This document shows positions 1 to 5,779 of a DNA stretch of 37,139 nt, piece after piece. Made by a program: the position numbers and the translations under genes. Each line of letters starts with the position of its first letter. The stretch's first letter is position 1. Under the pieces are notes generated by a model. The model was not told where the DNA came from. It searched no databases and saw nothing but the letters and a program-made list of their open reading frames with translations. The stretch lies in IMG/VR virus record IMGVR_UViG_3300011116_000209, positions 1-37,139 of that record; one strand, 5' to 3'. Source of the stretch: a virus.

Positions 1-127
1 AGTCCATCGGCTTCAACCAACCTCGCACACGCCTCACGCTCTACTAATACTTCATCTGGCTGCGATAGTGCTTGGCGTAGTTCGTCTATAGCATCTTGTG
101 CCAACGGTCTTTCAAAACCTGAAGCAA
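1..127. repeat. Left copy of 127-bp exact terminal repeat (circular joint)
   Basis: The first 127 bases are identical to 37013-37139. One open reading frame continues through the joint in frame, so this is best read as the overlap left when a circular or circularly permuted genome was assembled. The odd length of 127 is also a common assembler k-mer size. A true short direct terminal repeat is possible but less likely because the repeat is wholly coding. Confidence 0.95.
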
Positions 128-185
128 ACCTGTAATCTTCCAAAGCCTCTAACGCCATCTCTGCTGCTTTGCGTAGGTCAGTCAT
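1..185 (-). CDS. N-terminal part of junction-spanning modular protein (continues at 37012 leftward)
   Basis: This is the start of the 259-aa protein whose body lies at 36418-37012. Joining 185-1 to 37012-36418 gives 780 nt, exactly 260 codons. The ATG at 183-185 opens with MTDLRKAAEMALEALEDYRF, a short charged helical segment, and continues into LAQDAIDELRQALSQP. A TTG inside the repeat could also be read as a start, but only the upstream ATG explains the uninterrupted frame. The start overlaps the stop of a possible tiny ORF (182-280). Function is unknown; see the entry at 36418. Confidence 0.85.
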   Translation of the reverse strand, partial: MTDLRKAAEMALEALEDYRFASGFERPLAQDAIDELRQALSQPDEVLVEREACARLVEADG

Positions 186-280
186 AGCATCACCAGTACG
201 GCGTAGCCTGTAACGCAACACGCTACAAAGGCGAGGGTGTCAAGCAGCGGAAAGCTCTGCTTTTCGTTTGTCCTTGGCAA
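182..280 (-). CDS. Possible 32-aa membrane peptide
   Basis: A TTG-started frame (TTG at 278-280) inside the end of the annealing-protein gene runs through the 54-bp gap and stops at 182-184, overlapping the next ATG. The translation ends in a hydrophobic stretch (LLDTLAFVACCVTGYAVLVML minus its first residues) that could be one membrane segment. Support is the hydrophobic pattern and the ATGA-type stop/start overlap that is universal in this arm. Against it, the Shine-Dalgarno sequence is poor and the length is very small. It may be only a chance frame. Confidence 0.3.
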   Translation of the reverse strand: MPRTNEKQSFPLLDTLAFVACCVTGYAVLVML

Positions 281-794
281 CCGTGATAGCGGCGATAAAC
301 CCCGCATCTGATTGAGACGCTGTGTACGCTGCTTTCCAATTTGATTGTAAATCTGTGACATTTTTGCTCTCCTCGATTAGTTTTACATAAGCCTCTGGCT
401 CAGGTTTTGAGCCATCCTCGGGTAAATCTTCTCCTGCGTAGATGTATAAGCCTAGACCATGCATTGCAATCCCTTTAGCCAGGCAACGCATAATCGCCGT
501 GTTGACCTGAAAAGCGTCTGGGTTAGGGATAGCCTTGTTCTTGTGGTCAAGGACAGGAAGCTGGCAAGTAAGCGTCTTGCCGAACATCGTAACGTCCACG
601 AATACCATCTTGGTGTCGCCGATGCTGACGTACGGTTTATCGTACGTTTCGCCAAACATCTTGACCGTCCACTCTGCTTGCGGGTCTGCCTTGATTGCCT
701 CTTGCCAAGCCCATGCCCACGACAGGTATGTAAGGTTTCCCTTCTTCTCCGTGTGGTCGTTGACGTTAATCTTTAGTAAATCTACTGCGTTCAT
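240..794 (-). CDS. Single-strand annealing protein, DUF1071/Sak3-type
   Basis: This 184-aa protein matches the DUF1071 (SSAP Sak3) pattern: an N-terminal 'KINVNDHTEKKGNLTYLSWA' block, a central Gx(x)TxxCxLPVxD segment and 'VNTAIMRCLAKGIAMHGLG' near residues 95-117. The family anneals complementary single strands in phage recombination, normally in partnership with a 5'-3' exonuclease. Here the likely partner is the YqaJ exonuclease at 4990-5595, which lies in the opposite transcription arm. The start is ATG at 792-794, behind a strong GAGGAGG Shine-Dalgarno sequence, and it overlaps the stop of the upstream 74-aa gene (ATGA). The Ala/Lys-rich C-terminus is variable in the family. Confidence 0.88.
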   Translation of the reverse strand: MNAVDLLKINVNDHTEKKGNLTYLSWAWAWQEAIKADPQAEWTVKMFGETYDKPYVSIGDTKMVFVDVTMFGKTLTCQLPVLDHKNKAIPNPDAFQVNTAIMRCLAKGIAMHGLGLYIYAGEDLPEDGSKPEPEAYVKLIEESKNVTDLQSNWKAAYTASQSDAGFIAAITVAKDKRKAELSAA

Positions 795-1015
795 TTGAAC
801 CTCCTCATAATGTCGTCATGCTCCTTCAAAGCCTCTAGTAAGTATTTTACCGCAATTCTTACATAGTCCTCGTCCCCGTTAGCGTCCCGTATTGTCTGGG
901 CGCAACCAATCATCTTGCCGTGGTTGCTAGACATTAGGCGTTGGCGTTCCCACAGGGCTTCGGTCTCTTGCTGTTCTTGCTCTTGCTGTTGTGCGTGGGC
1001 TTGGCAATCAGTCAC
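791..1015 (-). CDS. Hypothetical Gln/Glu-rich 74-aa protein
   Basis: The gene starts at GTG (1013-1015), overlapping the TGA of the preceding 37-aa gene, with GGGAGG six bases upstream. Residues 6-20 are a Gln/Glu run (AQQQEQEQQETEALWERQ) and the C-terminal half (VRIAVKYLLEALKEHDDIMRRF) is amphipathic helix. No family is recognised. Tight coupling to the annealing protein downstream suggests an early DNA-metabolism accessory role, but that is only positional inference. Confidence 0.75.
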   Translation of the reverse strand: MTDCQAHAQQQEQEQQETEALWERQRLMSSNHGKMIGCAQTIRDANGDEDYVRIAVKYLLEALKEHDDIMRRFK

Positions 1016-1121
1016 GGTTAGCCTCCCATGCGCGTTCTTGCCAGTAGGAATCGTCGTCCTCGTCCTCCTCGGACTCAGGTTCTTGTGGTGGTGTGTAATA
1101 CCAGTCTTCGTCGTATTTCAT
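1008..1121 (-). CDS. 37-aa acidic protein, first gene of the leftward arm
   Basis: The ATG at 1119-1121 follows a strong GAGGAGGG Shine-Dalgarno sequence. The short product (MKYDEDWYYTPPQEPESEED...) has 13 Asp/Glu among 37 residues and ends at 1008, overlapping the GTG of the next gene. It is the promoter-proximal gene of the leftward arm. Very small acidic early phage proteins often mimic DNA or bind host proteins; no specific target can be read here. The ribosome site, frame and stop/start overlap support reality despite the length. Confidence 0.65.
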   Translation of the reverse strand: MKYDEDWYYTPPQEPESEEDEDDDSYWQERAWEANRD

Positions 1122-1242
1122 ATGCCCTCCTCGGCGTATATGGCGGGATGCCATGAACAGAATCTTACACTACTTTTCGGGGTTGTGTAAGAAATATACC
1201 TAGGACTAACCCTAATGTATGGTTATACAGTAGAATGTAAGA
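1122..1242. promoter_or_regulatory. Divergent promoter region with 8-bp inverted repeat
   Basis: This is the only place where the genome's two transcription arms diverge. TCTTACAC (1163-1170) and GTGTAAGA (1185-1192) form a perfect inverted repeat with a 14-nt centre, the shape of a dimeric-repressor operator. On the minus strand the same arms supply a CTTACA -35-like hexamer (1186-1191) and a TAAGAT -10-like hexamer (1162-1167), 18 nt apart. On the plus strand TG-G-TTATAC (1220-1228) resembles an extended -10 and would give a very short leader before the ATG at 1243, which also lacks a clear Shine-Dalgarno sequence. Confidence 0.55.
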
Positions 1243-1551
1243 ATGTCCCCTACCCAGCGTTCCCTGAAATACCTCCGCGACCAAGGCTACCGTTGCTGGA
1301 TTGTGGAGAGGTGGTGTCCCTATTCCCGCAAGCGGATAGACCTGTGGAACTGCCTAGACATCCTGGCTATCGGGAACGGGGAGACCGTAGGGGTACAGAC
1401 TACCAGCCGTGGAAATGTTGCGGCGCGGGTAAAGAAAATCGAGGAAAACGAGTATTACCCAGAGTTGGTGCGGTCGGGGTGGAAAGTCCATGTCCACGGG
1501 TGGGGGAAGTTAAAAGCGGGCTGGACGCTGAAATTAGTTGAACTTAACTAA
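1243..1551 (+). CDS. PD-(D/E)XK-like (VRR-NUC-type) nuclease-like protein
   Basis: This 102-aa protein begins MSPTQRSLKYLRDQGYRCWI and continues with a basic-aromatic segment, then 'DLWNCLDILAIGNGETVGVQTTS' (residues 43-65), then GNVAARVKKI. The layout (helix, Asp-Ile-hydrophobic strand, second strand with a Gln where Glu/Lys are usual) matches small phage proteins of PD-(D/E)XK-like fold. The motif here is D...VQ rather than D...ExK, so activity is uncertain. It is the first gene of the rightward arm and is separated from the rest of the arm by the structured RNA and terminator at 1552-1914. Confidence 0.6.
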   Translation: MSPTQRSLKYLRDQGYRCWIVERWCPYSRKRIDLWNCLDILAIGNGETVGVQTTSRGNVAARVKKIEENEYYPELVRSGWKVHVHGWGKLKAGWTLKLVELN

Positions 1552-1914
1552 AACCGTGGTATCCTAGCGTTGTCGGAAGTGACGAACCGGCACGTTGGGA
1601 ATAGGAAAGAACCTCTAAGTGAGGCTTGTTTGCACGCACCTATTCCCCGTGCTGGCCTGTCAAGCCCAAGTCTCACTTAGGGGTTTTTTTGTTTCCGACA
1701 GCTACCTAGTCGTCGGCGAAAGACGGCAGGGCTAGGCGGCGATAGGGATACTGTGGGCAGCGTTGGAATATCCTAACCTGGCGGCGAAGTCAGCACCAGA
1801 ACGCGAAAAGGCTGACGAGTCCTGTGGCTCCGAAAGTGCAGGTAAAGGCGGGCGAGGCTAAGGCTAAGTCCGTCCACCAAAAGTGCAGATATATATACAT
1901 AGTAAGGGAGGATT
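1552..1914 (+). ncRNA. Structured non-coding leader/attenuator RNA with interlocked helices
   Basis: This 363-bp gap has no convincing ORF but dense pairing. Helix A pairs 1587-1594 plus 1597-1605 with 1639-1655 (17 bp, a TT bulge and one G-U). Helix B pairs CCUCUAAGUGAGGCUUG (1612-1628) with 1667-1683 and runs into seven U. The order A5'-B5'-A3'-B3' is that of a pseudoknot. An outer helix pairs TGTCGGAA (1571-1578) with TTCCGACA (1693-1700). Downstream, 1705-1709/1732-1736 encloses 1711-1714/1722-1725, 1746-1750 pairs with 1769-1773, and 1776-1780/1839-1843 closes a three-way junction with hairpins 1789-1794/1811-1816 and 1817-1830. It resembles no RNA family I know. It probably regulates the operon beginning at 1915. 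Confidence 0.6.
1612..1690 (+). terminator. Intrinsic terminator formed by helix B of the leader RNA
   Basis: A 17-bp helix (1612-1628 with 1667-1683, two G-U pairs) is followed directly by TTTTTTT (1684-1690). The loop is unusually long (38 nt) and contains the 3' arm of the competing helix A. Formation of A before B is transcribed could hinder or delay the terminator, so this looks like a conditional terminator between gene 1243-1551 and the main rightward operon. Confidence 0.75.
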
Positions 1915-2289
1915 ATGTATAGGAATAGAGAGTACGGTAGCCAGCTTAAGGACTTTTCAGGTCTGAGATGGGGAGCAATATCTCCGACAGATATAGACGC
2001 AATCCTAGAGTTCTCTAACCGACTGTTCATAATCGTAGAGGCAAAATATAAAAATGCCCAAGTTCCGTTTGGGCAAAAGCTCTGCCTAGAGCGACTCTGC
2101 GATGCCATCCAAAGCGAAACCAAGACCTGTGTGCTAATGCTTACGTCGCACGAAAGCGACGGGGATATAGATATGGGTTTGACAATTGTTAGACAATACA
2201 GGGAAAATGGAGTCTGGCACGAATCGCCAGAAATGACTTTGAGGGAAGTCATAGACATTATGAGGAGAAAATATCTTGGAACTACCTGA
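1915..2289 (+). CDS. PD-(D/E)XK nuclease-like protein
   Basis: This 124-aa protein carries 'SPTDIDAILEFSNRLFIIVEAKY' (residues 23-45), a D-x(n)-ExK nuclease signature in the expected strand context, then FGQKLCLERLCDAI as a helix. Such small phage proteins are usually annotated as nuclease-like or restriction-endonuclease-fold proteins. The ATG at 1915 follows GGGAGG, and it is the first gene after the structured leader. The next gene starts inside its 3' end at TTG 2276. Substrate is unknown; a role in recombination or host DNA processing is plausible. Confidence 0.65.
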   Translation: MYRNREYGSQLKDFSGLRWGAISPTDIDAILEFSNRLFIIVEAKYKNAQVPFGQKLCLERLCDAIQSETKTCVLMLTSHESDGDIDMGLTIVRQYRENGVWHESPEMTLREVIDIMRRKYLGTT

Positions 2290-2449
2290 GCTAACACGGC
2301 GAGATTATTTCGCCGCTAAAGCATTACAAGGTTTGCTTGCAAATCCTAAATTAGCCGAAGAAATAAAAAAACAACGCGGCTGGATAGAAGAATCCGCATG
2401 GCAATGGGCTGATAAGGTCTTGGAACTGAGGGAGAAGAATCTTGGATGA
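2276..2449 (+). CDS. Conserved small phage protein, 57 aa
   Basis: A TTG start at 2276 with GAGGAG eight bases upstream gives a 57-aa protein beginning MELPELTRRDYFAAKALQGL, followed by LANPKLAEEI and an amphipathic end rich in Trp and Lys. The 'RDYFAAKALQGLLAN' block is a widespread motif in small proteins from phages of Pseudomonadota, which supports the TTG start. It overlaps both neighbours. Function is unknown. Confidence 0.75.
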   Translation: MELPELTRRDYFAAKALQGLLANPKLAEEIKKQRGWIEESAWQWADKVLELREKNLG

Positions 2450-2822
2450 TTTCGACACCTTCTGGGCGCTATACCCAAAGAAAGTAGCAAAGGCCGACGC
2501 TAGAAAAGCGTGGGCGCAGACAAAGGATATACGGCCAGAATTAACAAATTTGTTAACTGCCATCACAGCCGCTTGCAAGACCGAGTCTTGGATGAAGTCT
2601 GGCGGGGCGTTCATACCATACCCTGCCACCTGGTTGCGTGGGGAGCGTTGGGACGATATACATGAGGTTACCCTGCCAAACGTGGTCAACGAGAAGCCTT
2701 GGCACGAAACGGCCACAGGCATAGAACTCAAAGGTAAAGAACTAGGTTTAGACCCTAGCCAGTTCGAGTCGTTCCCACACTTTAAGGTTGCGGTTATGAG
2801 AGCCGCGCTTAAGTCCGCGTGA
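2442..2822 (+). CDS. Replication-protein C-terminal domain-like protein
   Basis: This 126-aa product starts (TTG 2442) with DDFDTFWALYPKKVAKADARKA and continues to a W-x(n)-FIPYPATWLRGERW motif at about residues 50-68. This FW..YPKK...FIP.P.TWL pattern is the C-terminal module of many phage replication initiators and DnaT/DnaD-like proteins, where it is thought to contact the replicative helicase or its loader. The N-terminal DNA-binding half of such initiators is absent. No helicase or loader gene is present in the genome, so this may be the sole link to host replication. GAGGGAGAAG precedes the start. Confidence 0.6.
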   Translation: MDDFDTFWALYPKKVAKADARKAWAQTKDIRPELTNLLTAITAACKTESWMKSGGAFIPYPATWLRGERWDDIHEVTLPNVVNEKPWHETATGIELKGKELGLDPSQFESFPHFKVAVMRAALKSA

Positions 2823-3190
2823 TTCTCTCCCCGCACAACAGGAACCTAGCCCGTGAGATGGTGGATAACGCACCTGACGGGCATATCCTAGAAGTCCGAC
2901 CACCTAAACGCAGTCTTGACAGCAACAGGTACTACTGGGCGGTCTTGGGTGATATATCCGAGCAAGTAGTGCCAGGTAAAGCCTACGAGCCTAGTATCTG
3001 GCACGAGTATCTACGCGCCTTGTTTTTGCCTGAACGAATGGTGGAGTTGCCAGACGGAAGCATAAAGATGCTAGAACCTAGCACTAGCGAGTTAAATCAG
3101 GCGACGTTCTCGGAGTACACGGAGAAGGTAATAAAGTGGGCACTCGAACACGACGTAAGATTTAGTGATAACACCAGGGGTTTGAGATGA
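2819..3190 (+). CDS. ninB: NinB-family recombination protein
   Basis: This 123-aa protein fits NinB/Orf of lambdoid phages: an N-terminal strand, 'EVRPPKRSLDSNRYYWAVLG' at about residues 25-44 (the family's R-S-x-x-QN-x-x-W-x-x-L-x-D pattern), and a C-terminal helical part with 'ELNQATFSEYTEKVIKWA'. NinB family proteins bind single-stranded DNA and replace RecFOR functions in Red recombination. The start is GTG at 2819, overlapping the previous stop (GTGA), and the end overlaps the next ATG. It belongs with the annealing protein and exonuclease of this phage. Confidence 0.85.
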   Translation: MILSPHNRNLAREMVDNAPDGHILEVRPPKRSLDSNRYYWAVLGDISEQVVPGKAYEPSIWHEYLRALFLPERMVELPDGSIKMLEPSTSELNQATFSEYTEKVIKWALEHDVRFSDNTRGLR

Positions 3191-3732
3191 GGGTCTTGGT
3201 TGCTTGTGAATACTCAGGAACGGTCAGGGATGCGTTTATAAGCATGGGGCATGACGCTATGAGCTGCGACCTTTTGCCGACTGATGTTCCTGGGCCGCAT
3301 TACCAAGGTGACGTAACCGATATCCTTGGTGACGGATGGGACTTAATGGTTGCTCACCCACCTTGTACTCACCTAGCTGTATCTGGTGCTAGATGGTTTC
3401 ATTTAAAGAAAGTAGAACAGGCAGAGGCTTTGGGTTTCGTTAATCTCTTGCTAAACGCACCGATTGAACGCATAGCATTAGAAAACCCTGTGTCGATAAT
3501 CTCTAGCCGGATTAGAAAGCCAGACCAAGTAATCCAGCCTTGGCAGTTTGGACACGGAGAAACAAAGGCGACTTGTTTGTGGTTAAAGGGATTACAAAAG
3601 TTAATTCCGACAAATATTGTCAGCGGGAGAGAGAATCGGATACACAAGATGCCGCCTTCTCCTGACCGATGGAAAAAGCGTAGCACTACTTATACTGGGA
3701 TAGCCAAAGCAATGGCAGAACAATGGGGATGA
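3187..3732 (+). CDS. DNA cytosine methyltransferase-like protein without target-recognition domain
   Basis: This 181-aa protein opens with 'MRVLVACEYSGTVRDAFISM', similar to the SAM-binding motif I of C5 methyltransferases. It then shows 'AHPPCTHLA' (residues 58-66; PPC resembles the catalytic PC motif) and 'LENPVS' (resembles the ENV motif). The C-terminal 'FGHGETKATCLWL' block is typical of this short phage family. It is about half the length of a full C5 methyltransferase and lacks an evident target-recognition domain, so sequence-specific methylation is uncertain. ATGA overlaps occur at both ends of the gene. Confidence 0.6.
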   Translation: MRVLVACEYSGTVRDAFISMGHDAMSCDLLPTDVPGPHYQGDVTDILGDGWDLMVAHPPCTHLAVSGARWFHLKKVEQAEALGFVNLLLNAPIERIALENPVSIISSRIRKPDQVIQPWQFGHGETKATCLWLKGLQKLIPTNIVSGRENRIHKMPPSPDRWKKRSTTYTGIAKAMAEQWG

Positions 3733-4028
3733 CGAAAAATGAAAAAAACCATCTCTCTAAAGTTGCAGCCCTCGGATGCATGGTCTGCCGAAGAATTGGG
3801 TACTCTGATAGCCCGTCTGAAATTCATCATCTGCGGGCCGGTCAAGGATGGGGCAGGAGTTCGCACTACCTTGCAATACCACTATGCCCAGAACACCACA
3901 GAGGTAAAACTGGAGTTCACGGACTCGGAACCAAAGGCTTCCCAAAGCACTACGGATTTACAGAACAAGACCTGCTTGACGACGTAAGGAGCTTACTAGG
4001 TGAAAGCAATAGCGATAGCAACAACTGA
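3729..4028 (+). CDS. Ref-like HNH nuclease (recombination enhancement family)
   Basis: The protein (MTKNEKNHLSKVAALGCMVC...) has C-x-x-C at its N-terminus, 'EIHHLRAGQGWGRSSHYLAI' and 'PLCPEHHRG'. These are the Zn-binding and HNH elements of the phage Ref/RecA-dependent nuclease family. I place the start at ATG 3729, which overlaps the upstream TGA (ATGA) and gives the family's usual MTKxEKxHL start; ATG 3723 would add two residues. The 3' end overlaps the next gene by 29 nt. It is expected to nick or cut DNA at recombination intermediates. Confidence 0.75.
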   Translation: MTKNEKNHLSKVAALGCMVCRRIGYSDSPSEIHHLRAGQGWGRSSHYLAIPLCPEHHRGKTGVHGLGTKGFPKHYGFTEQDLLDDVRSLLGESNSDSNN

Positions 4029-4683
4029 GGGGAAATGCCTTCCAGTACTGGCCGCCTCCGTGACCTTCTACGTCCCGCAGGATGTGACGGTATTCCTAGC
4101 GGGTAGCGACATTATCTTCCCGCGCCACAGGACTGTGAACCTTCCCAACGACGCGACCAACTTTGGCGATGCCTATAACGCCGTGGTAAAGCGGGCGTTC
4201 GAGGAAGTAGACGAGGTGGTGGTCTGTAACGACGATATTGTGTTCAACCCTAGCACCTGGAAGCTGCTTGGCGAGGACGTTGCGTTTCTGCGAGACAAAA
4301 GCATCCCCCTCGGCTGGGTAGCCGCTAGGTCTGATTATGCCCGAGGATTGCAGAATATTCGGCTAGGGCAGGGGAGAATGGAATTTTTTAGATACGAGAC
4401 CGAAAATCTTATTAACATCACAGATGTTATAGCCCCGATTTGTAGTTACATACACAAGGACGCGTGGGTGGACTTCCCGCCCTTGAATTGGTATTCAGAC
4501 GATGTTAACTGCTTGGACATCCAGAAGAAGGGTTTTCAGCACGCCATCAGCAGGGCTTACGTCCACCACGTCGGTTCTCAGACTTGTGGATTTAATGCCA
4601 AAGAACTTATACAATCTGCCCAACCTTGGATTAAGGAAAACAGGCCGGAGTTATACGACTTATGGTTTCGGAAGAAAGACTAA
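4000..4683 (+). CDS. GT-A-like glycosyltransferase (family 2-like)
   Basis: A GTG start at 4000 gives 227 aa. The N-terminal strand MKAIAIATTEG is followed by 'DEVVVCNDDIVFNPSTWKLL' (residues 71-90), where NDD is a DxD-like metal/nucleotide-sugar site. Later come 'NWYSDDVNCLDIQKKGF', resembling the acceptor-side ED motif, and 'AYVHHVGSQTCG'. The fold is that of a single-domain soluble glycosyltransferase with no membrane segment. Its location among DNA-metabolism genes makes modification of phage or host DNA, or of a host target, possible. The acceptor cannot be deduced. Confidence 0.65.
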   Translation: MKAIAIATTEGKCLPVLAASVTFYVPQDVTVFLAGSDIIFPRHRTVNLPNDATNFGDAYNAVVKRAFEEVDEVVVCNDDIVFNPSTWKLLGEDVAFLRDKSIPLGWVAARSDYARGLQNIRLGQGRMEFFRYETENLINITDVIAPICSYIHKDAWVDFPPLNWYSDDVNCLDIQKKGFQHAISRAYVHHVGSQTCGFNAKELIQSAQPWIKENRPELYDLWFRKKD

Positions 4684-5066
4684 AAAACTGGGCGTTCTAT
4701 TGTGCGTGGGGTCATGTTGGCCCTGAACACCGTACCCAATGCGCTAGCGCGGAGGGGAACTACGAGTCCGAGGATGTCTTTGAGGGCGAGGAACCAAGGA
4801 TAGAACCCGATATGTTGGACGGGCAGATGGTAGAAGACGCAGTAAGGGTTTTACCTGATATAAGTCGCAGGGTTTTGAAGGCAAGGTATATACAGTACCC
4901 GTACAACCTGAGCCACAATGTAGCCCAGAGATTACGGATGAGTACAGACAGGCTTGAGGCAGAATTACACATAGCAAAGAGGAGGCTATATGACAGACTT
5001 AACAGAAATAGTCCAAGGTTCGCAGGAATGGTTACAGGCGAGACTGGGGTTTTGCACCGCGAGTAG
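4662..5066 (+). CDS. Sigma-70 region-4/Q-like HTH regulator, candidate late activator
   Basis: This 134-aa protein begins 'EERLKNWAFYCAWGH' and, from residue 55, reads as helices: 'VEDAVRVLPDISRRVLKARY' then 'LSHNVAQRLRMSTDRLEAEL' and 'AKRRLYDRLNR'. Helix-turn-helix segments after an 'LP....R.VLK..Y' helix are the pattern of phage sigma-region-4-like and Q/ArpU-type late regulators. The N-terminal 'NWAxYCxWGH' block recurs in such phage proteins. It overlaps the glycosyltransferase upstream and the exonuclease downstream (77 nt). A role in antitermination of the late leftward operon is an inference. Confidence 0.5.
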   Translation: MVSEERLKNWAFYCAWGHVGPEHRTQCASAEGNYESEDVFEGEEPRIEPDMLDGQMVEDAVRVLPDISRRVLKARYIQYPYNLSHNVAQRLRMSTDRLEAELHIAKRRLYDRLNRNSPRFAGMVTGETGVLHRE

Positions 5067-5595
5067 GGTTAGCGATGCCTTGGCGGGCAAGGATACAGAG
5101 ACCCGCAAGAACTACCTCTGGCAGCTTGTAGCAGAGAGACTCACCAAGATGCCCCAGGCGGGGTTTGCGCCCAACGCGGCCATGCTTCGCGGAACCGAGC
5201 AGGAGCCTATCGCCCGCGCCGCCTACGAAGCCCATAGCGGGGTTTTCGTAGACCAAGTAGGATTCGTCCAACACCCGACTATAAAGTGGCTAGGAGCCTC
5301 TCCTGACGGCTTGGTTGGGGATGATGGTCTGGTAGAGATTAAGAACCCGAACACGGCCACGCACCTGCAATACAGAAAGGCGGGAAAGGTTCCGACCAAG
5401 TACAAGAACCAGATGATGCTCCAACTTGCCTGTACGGGTAGGAAATGGTGCGACTTTGTGAGTTTCGACTCCCGACTGCCGGTCAGCAAGATGCTGTTCA
5501 TCGTGCGGTTCGAGCCAGAACAAAAGGAGGTAGACGAGATGTTAGACAAGATTCAGGTGTTCTTATCAGAAGTGGAGGCCGAGTGTGACGATTGA
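4990..5595 (+). CDS. YqaJ-family viral exonuclease (lambda Exo-like)
   Basis: This 201-aa protein begins EIVQGSQEWLQARLGFCTAS, the conserved 'Q(G)xxxWxxxRxGxxTAS' start of YqaJ recombinases. Catalytic motifs follow: 'LRGTEQEPIARAAYE' (residues 66-80), 'WLGASPDGLVGDDGLVEIKNP' (about 100-120; D of SPDG and E-x-K) and 'YKNQMMLQLACTGRKWCDFV'. The enzyme resects double-stranded ends 5'-3' and loads the annealing protein. All catalytic residues are visible and the length is usual. The start at 4990 lies inside the previous gene, with AAGAGGAGG just upstream. Confidence 0.9.
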   Translation: MTDLTEIVQGSQEWLQARLGFCTASRVSDALAGKDTETRKNYLWQLVAERLTKMPQAGFAPNAAMLRGTEQEPIARAAYEAHSGVFVDQVGFVQHPTIKWLGASPDGLVGDDGLVEIKNPNTATHLQYRKAGKVPTKYKNQMMLQLACTGRKWCDFVSFDSRLPVSKMLFIVRFEPEQKEVDEMLDKIQVFLSEVEAECDD

Positions 5596-5779
5596 CGACT
5601 TAGCGGTAGAGGCGGGACTGTTTCTCAAGGAGGGGGAGTTGTTGTTTAACTTCCACGAAGACTCTCGCACCCAGTTGCAGAGGTTCGCGGACATAGTGCG
5701 CGAGGAGGAAATGTTGCGGTGCGCTAGGATGGCAGAGGAATGGGGATTTAAGAGCTTGGCTCAGGAGATGAGGGGTTGA
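5585..5779 (+). CDS. Hypothetical 64-aa protein
   Basis: The start is GTG at 5585, overlapping the exonuclease end. The product (MTIDDLAVEAGLFLKEGELL...) ends in a long charged helix, 'LQRFADIVREEEMLRCARMAEEW', a motif common at the ends of small phage proteins that tag along DNA-metabolism operons. There is no catalytic signature. The stop overlaps the next TTG. Confidence 0.7.
   Translation: MTIDDLAVEAGLFLKEGELLFNFHEDSRTQLQRFADIVREEEMLRCARMAEEWGFKSLAQEMRG

Noticed and set aside
1-127. T7-like direct terminal repeat
   Set aside because: The repeat is fully coding, with one ORF running through the joint, and 127 bp is a typical assembly overlap. Read-end evidence would be needed to claim real termini.
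1812-1835. Hammerhead-like core: CTGACGA followed by a stem and CGAAA
   Set aside because: The sequence after GAAA cannot pair with a usable NUH cleavage site, and the stem between the core boxes is weak. The same bases fit a three-way-junction hairpin better.
1773-2297. 174-aa minus-strand ORF across the structured RNA and nuclease gene
   Set aside because: It lies opposite the 1915-2289 gene, has a composition unlike a protein family, and no neighbouring leftward operon or ribosome site.
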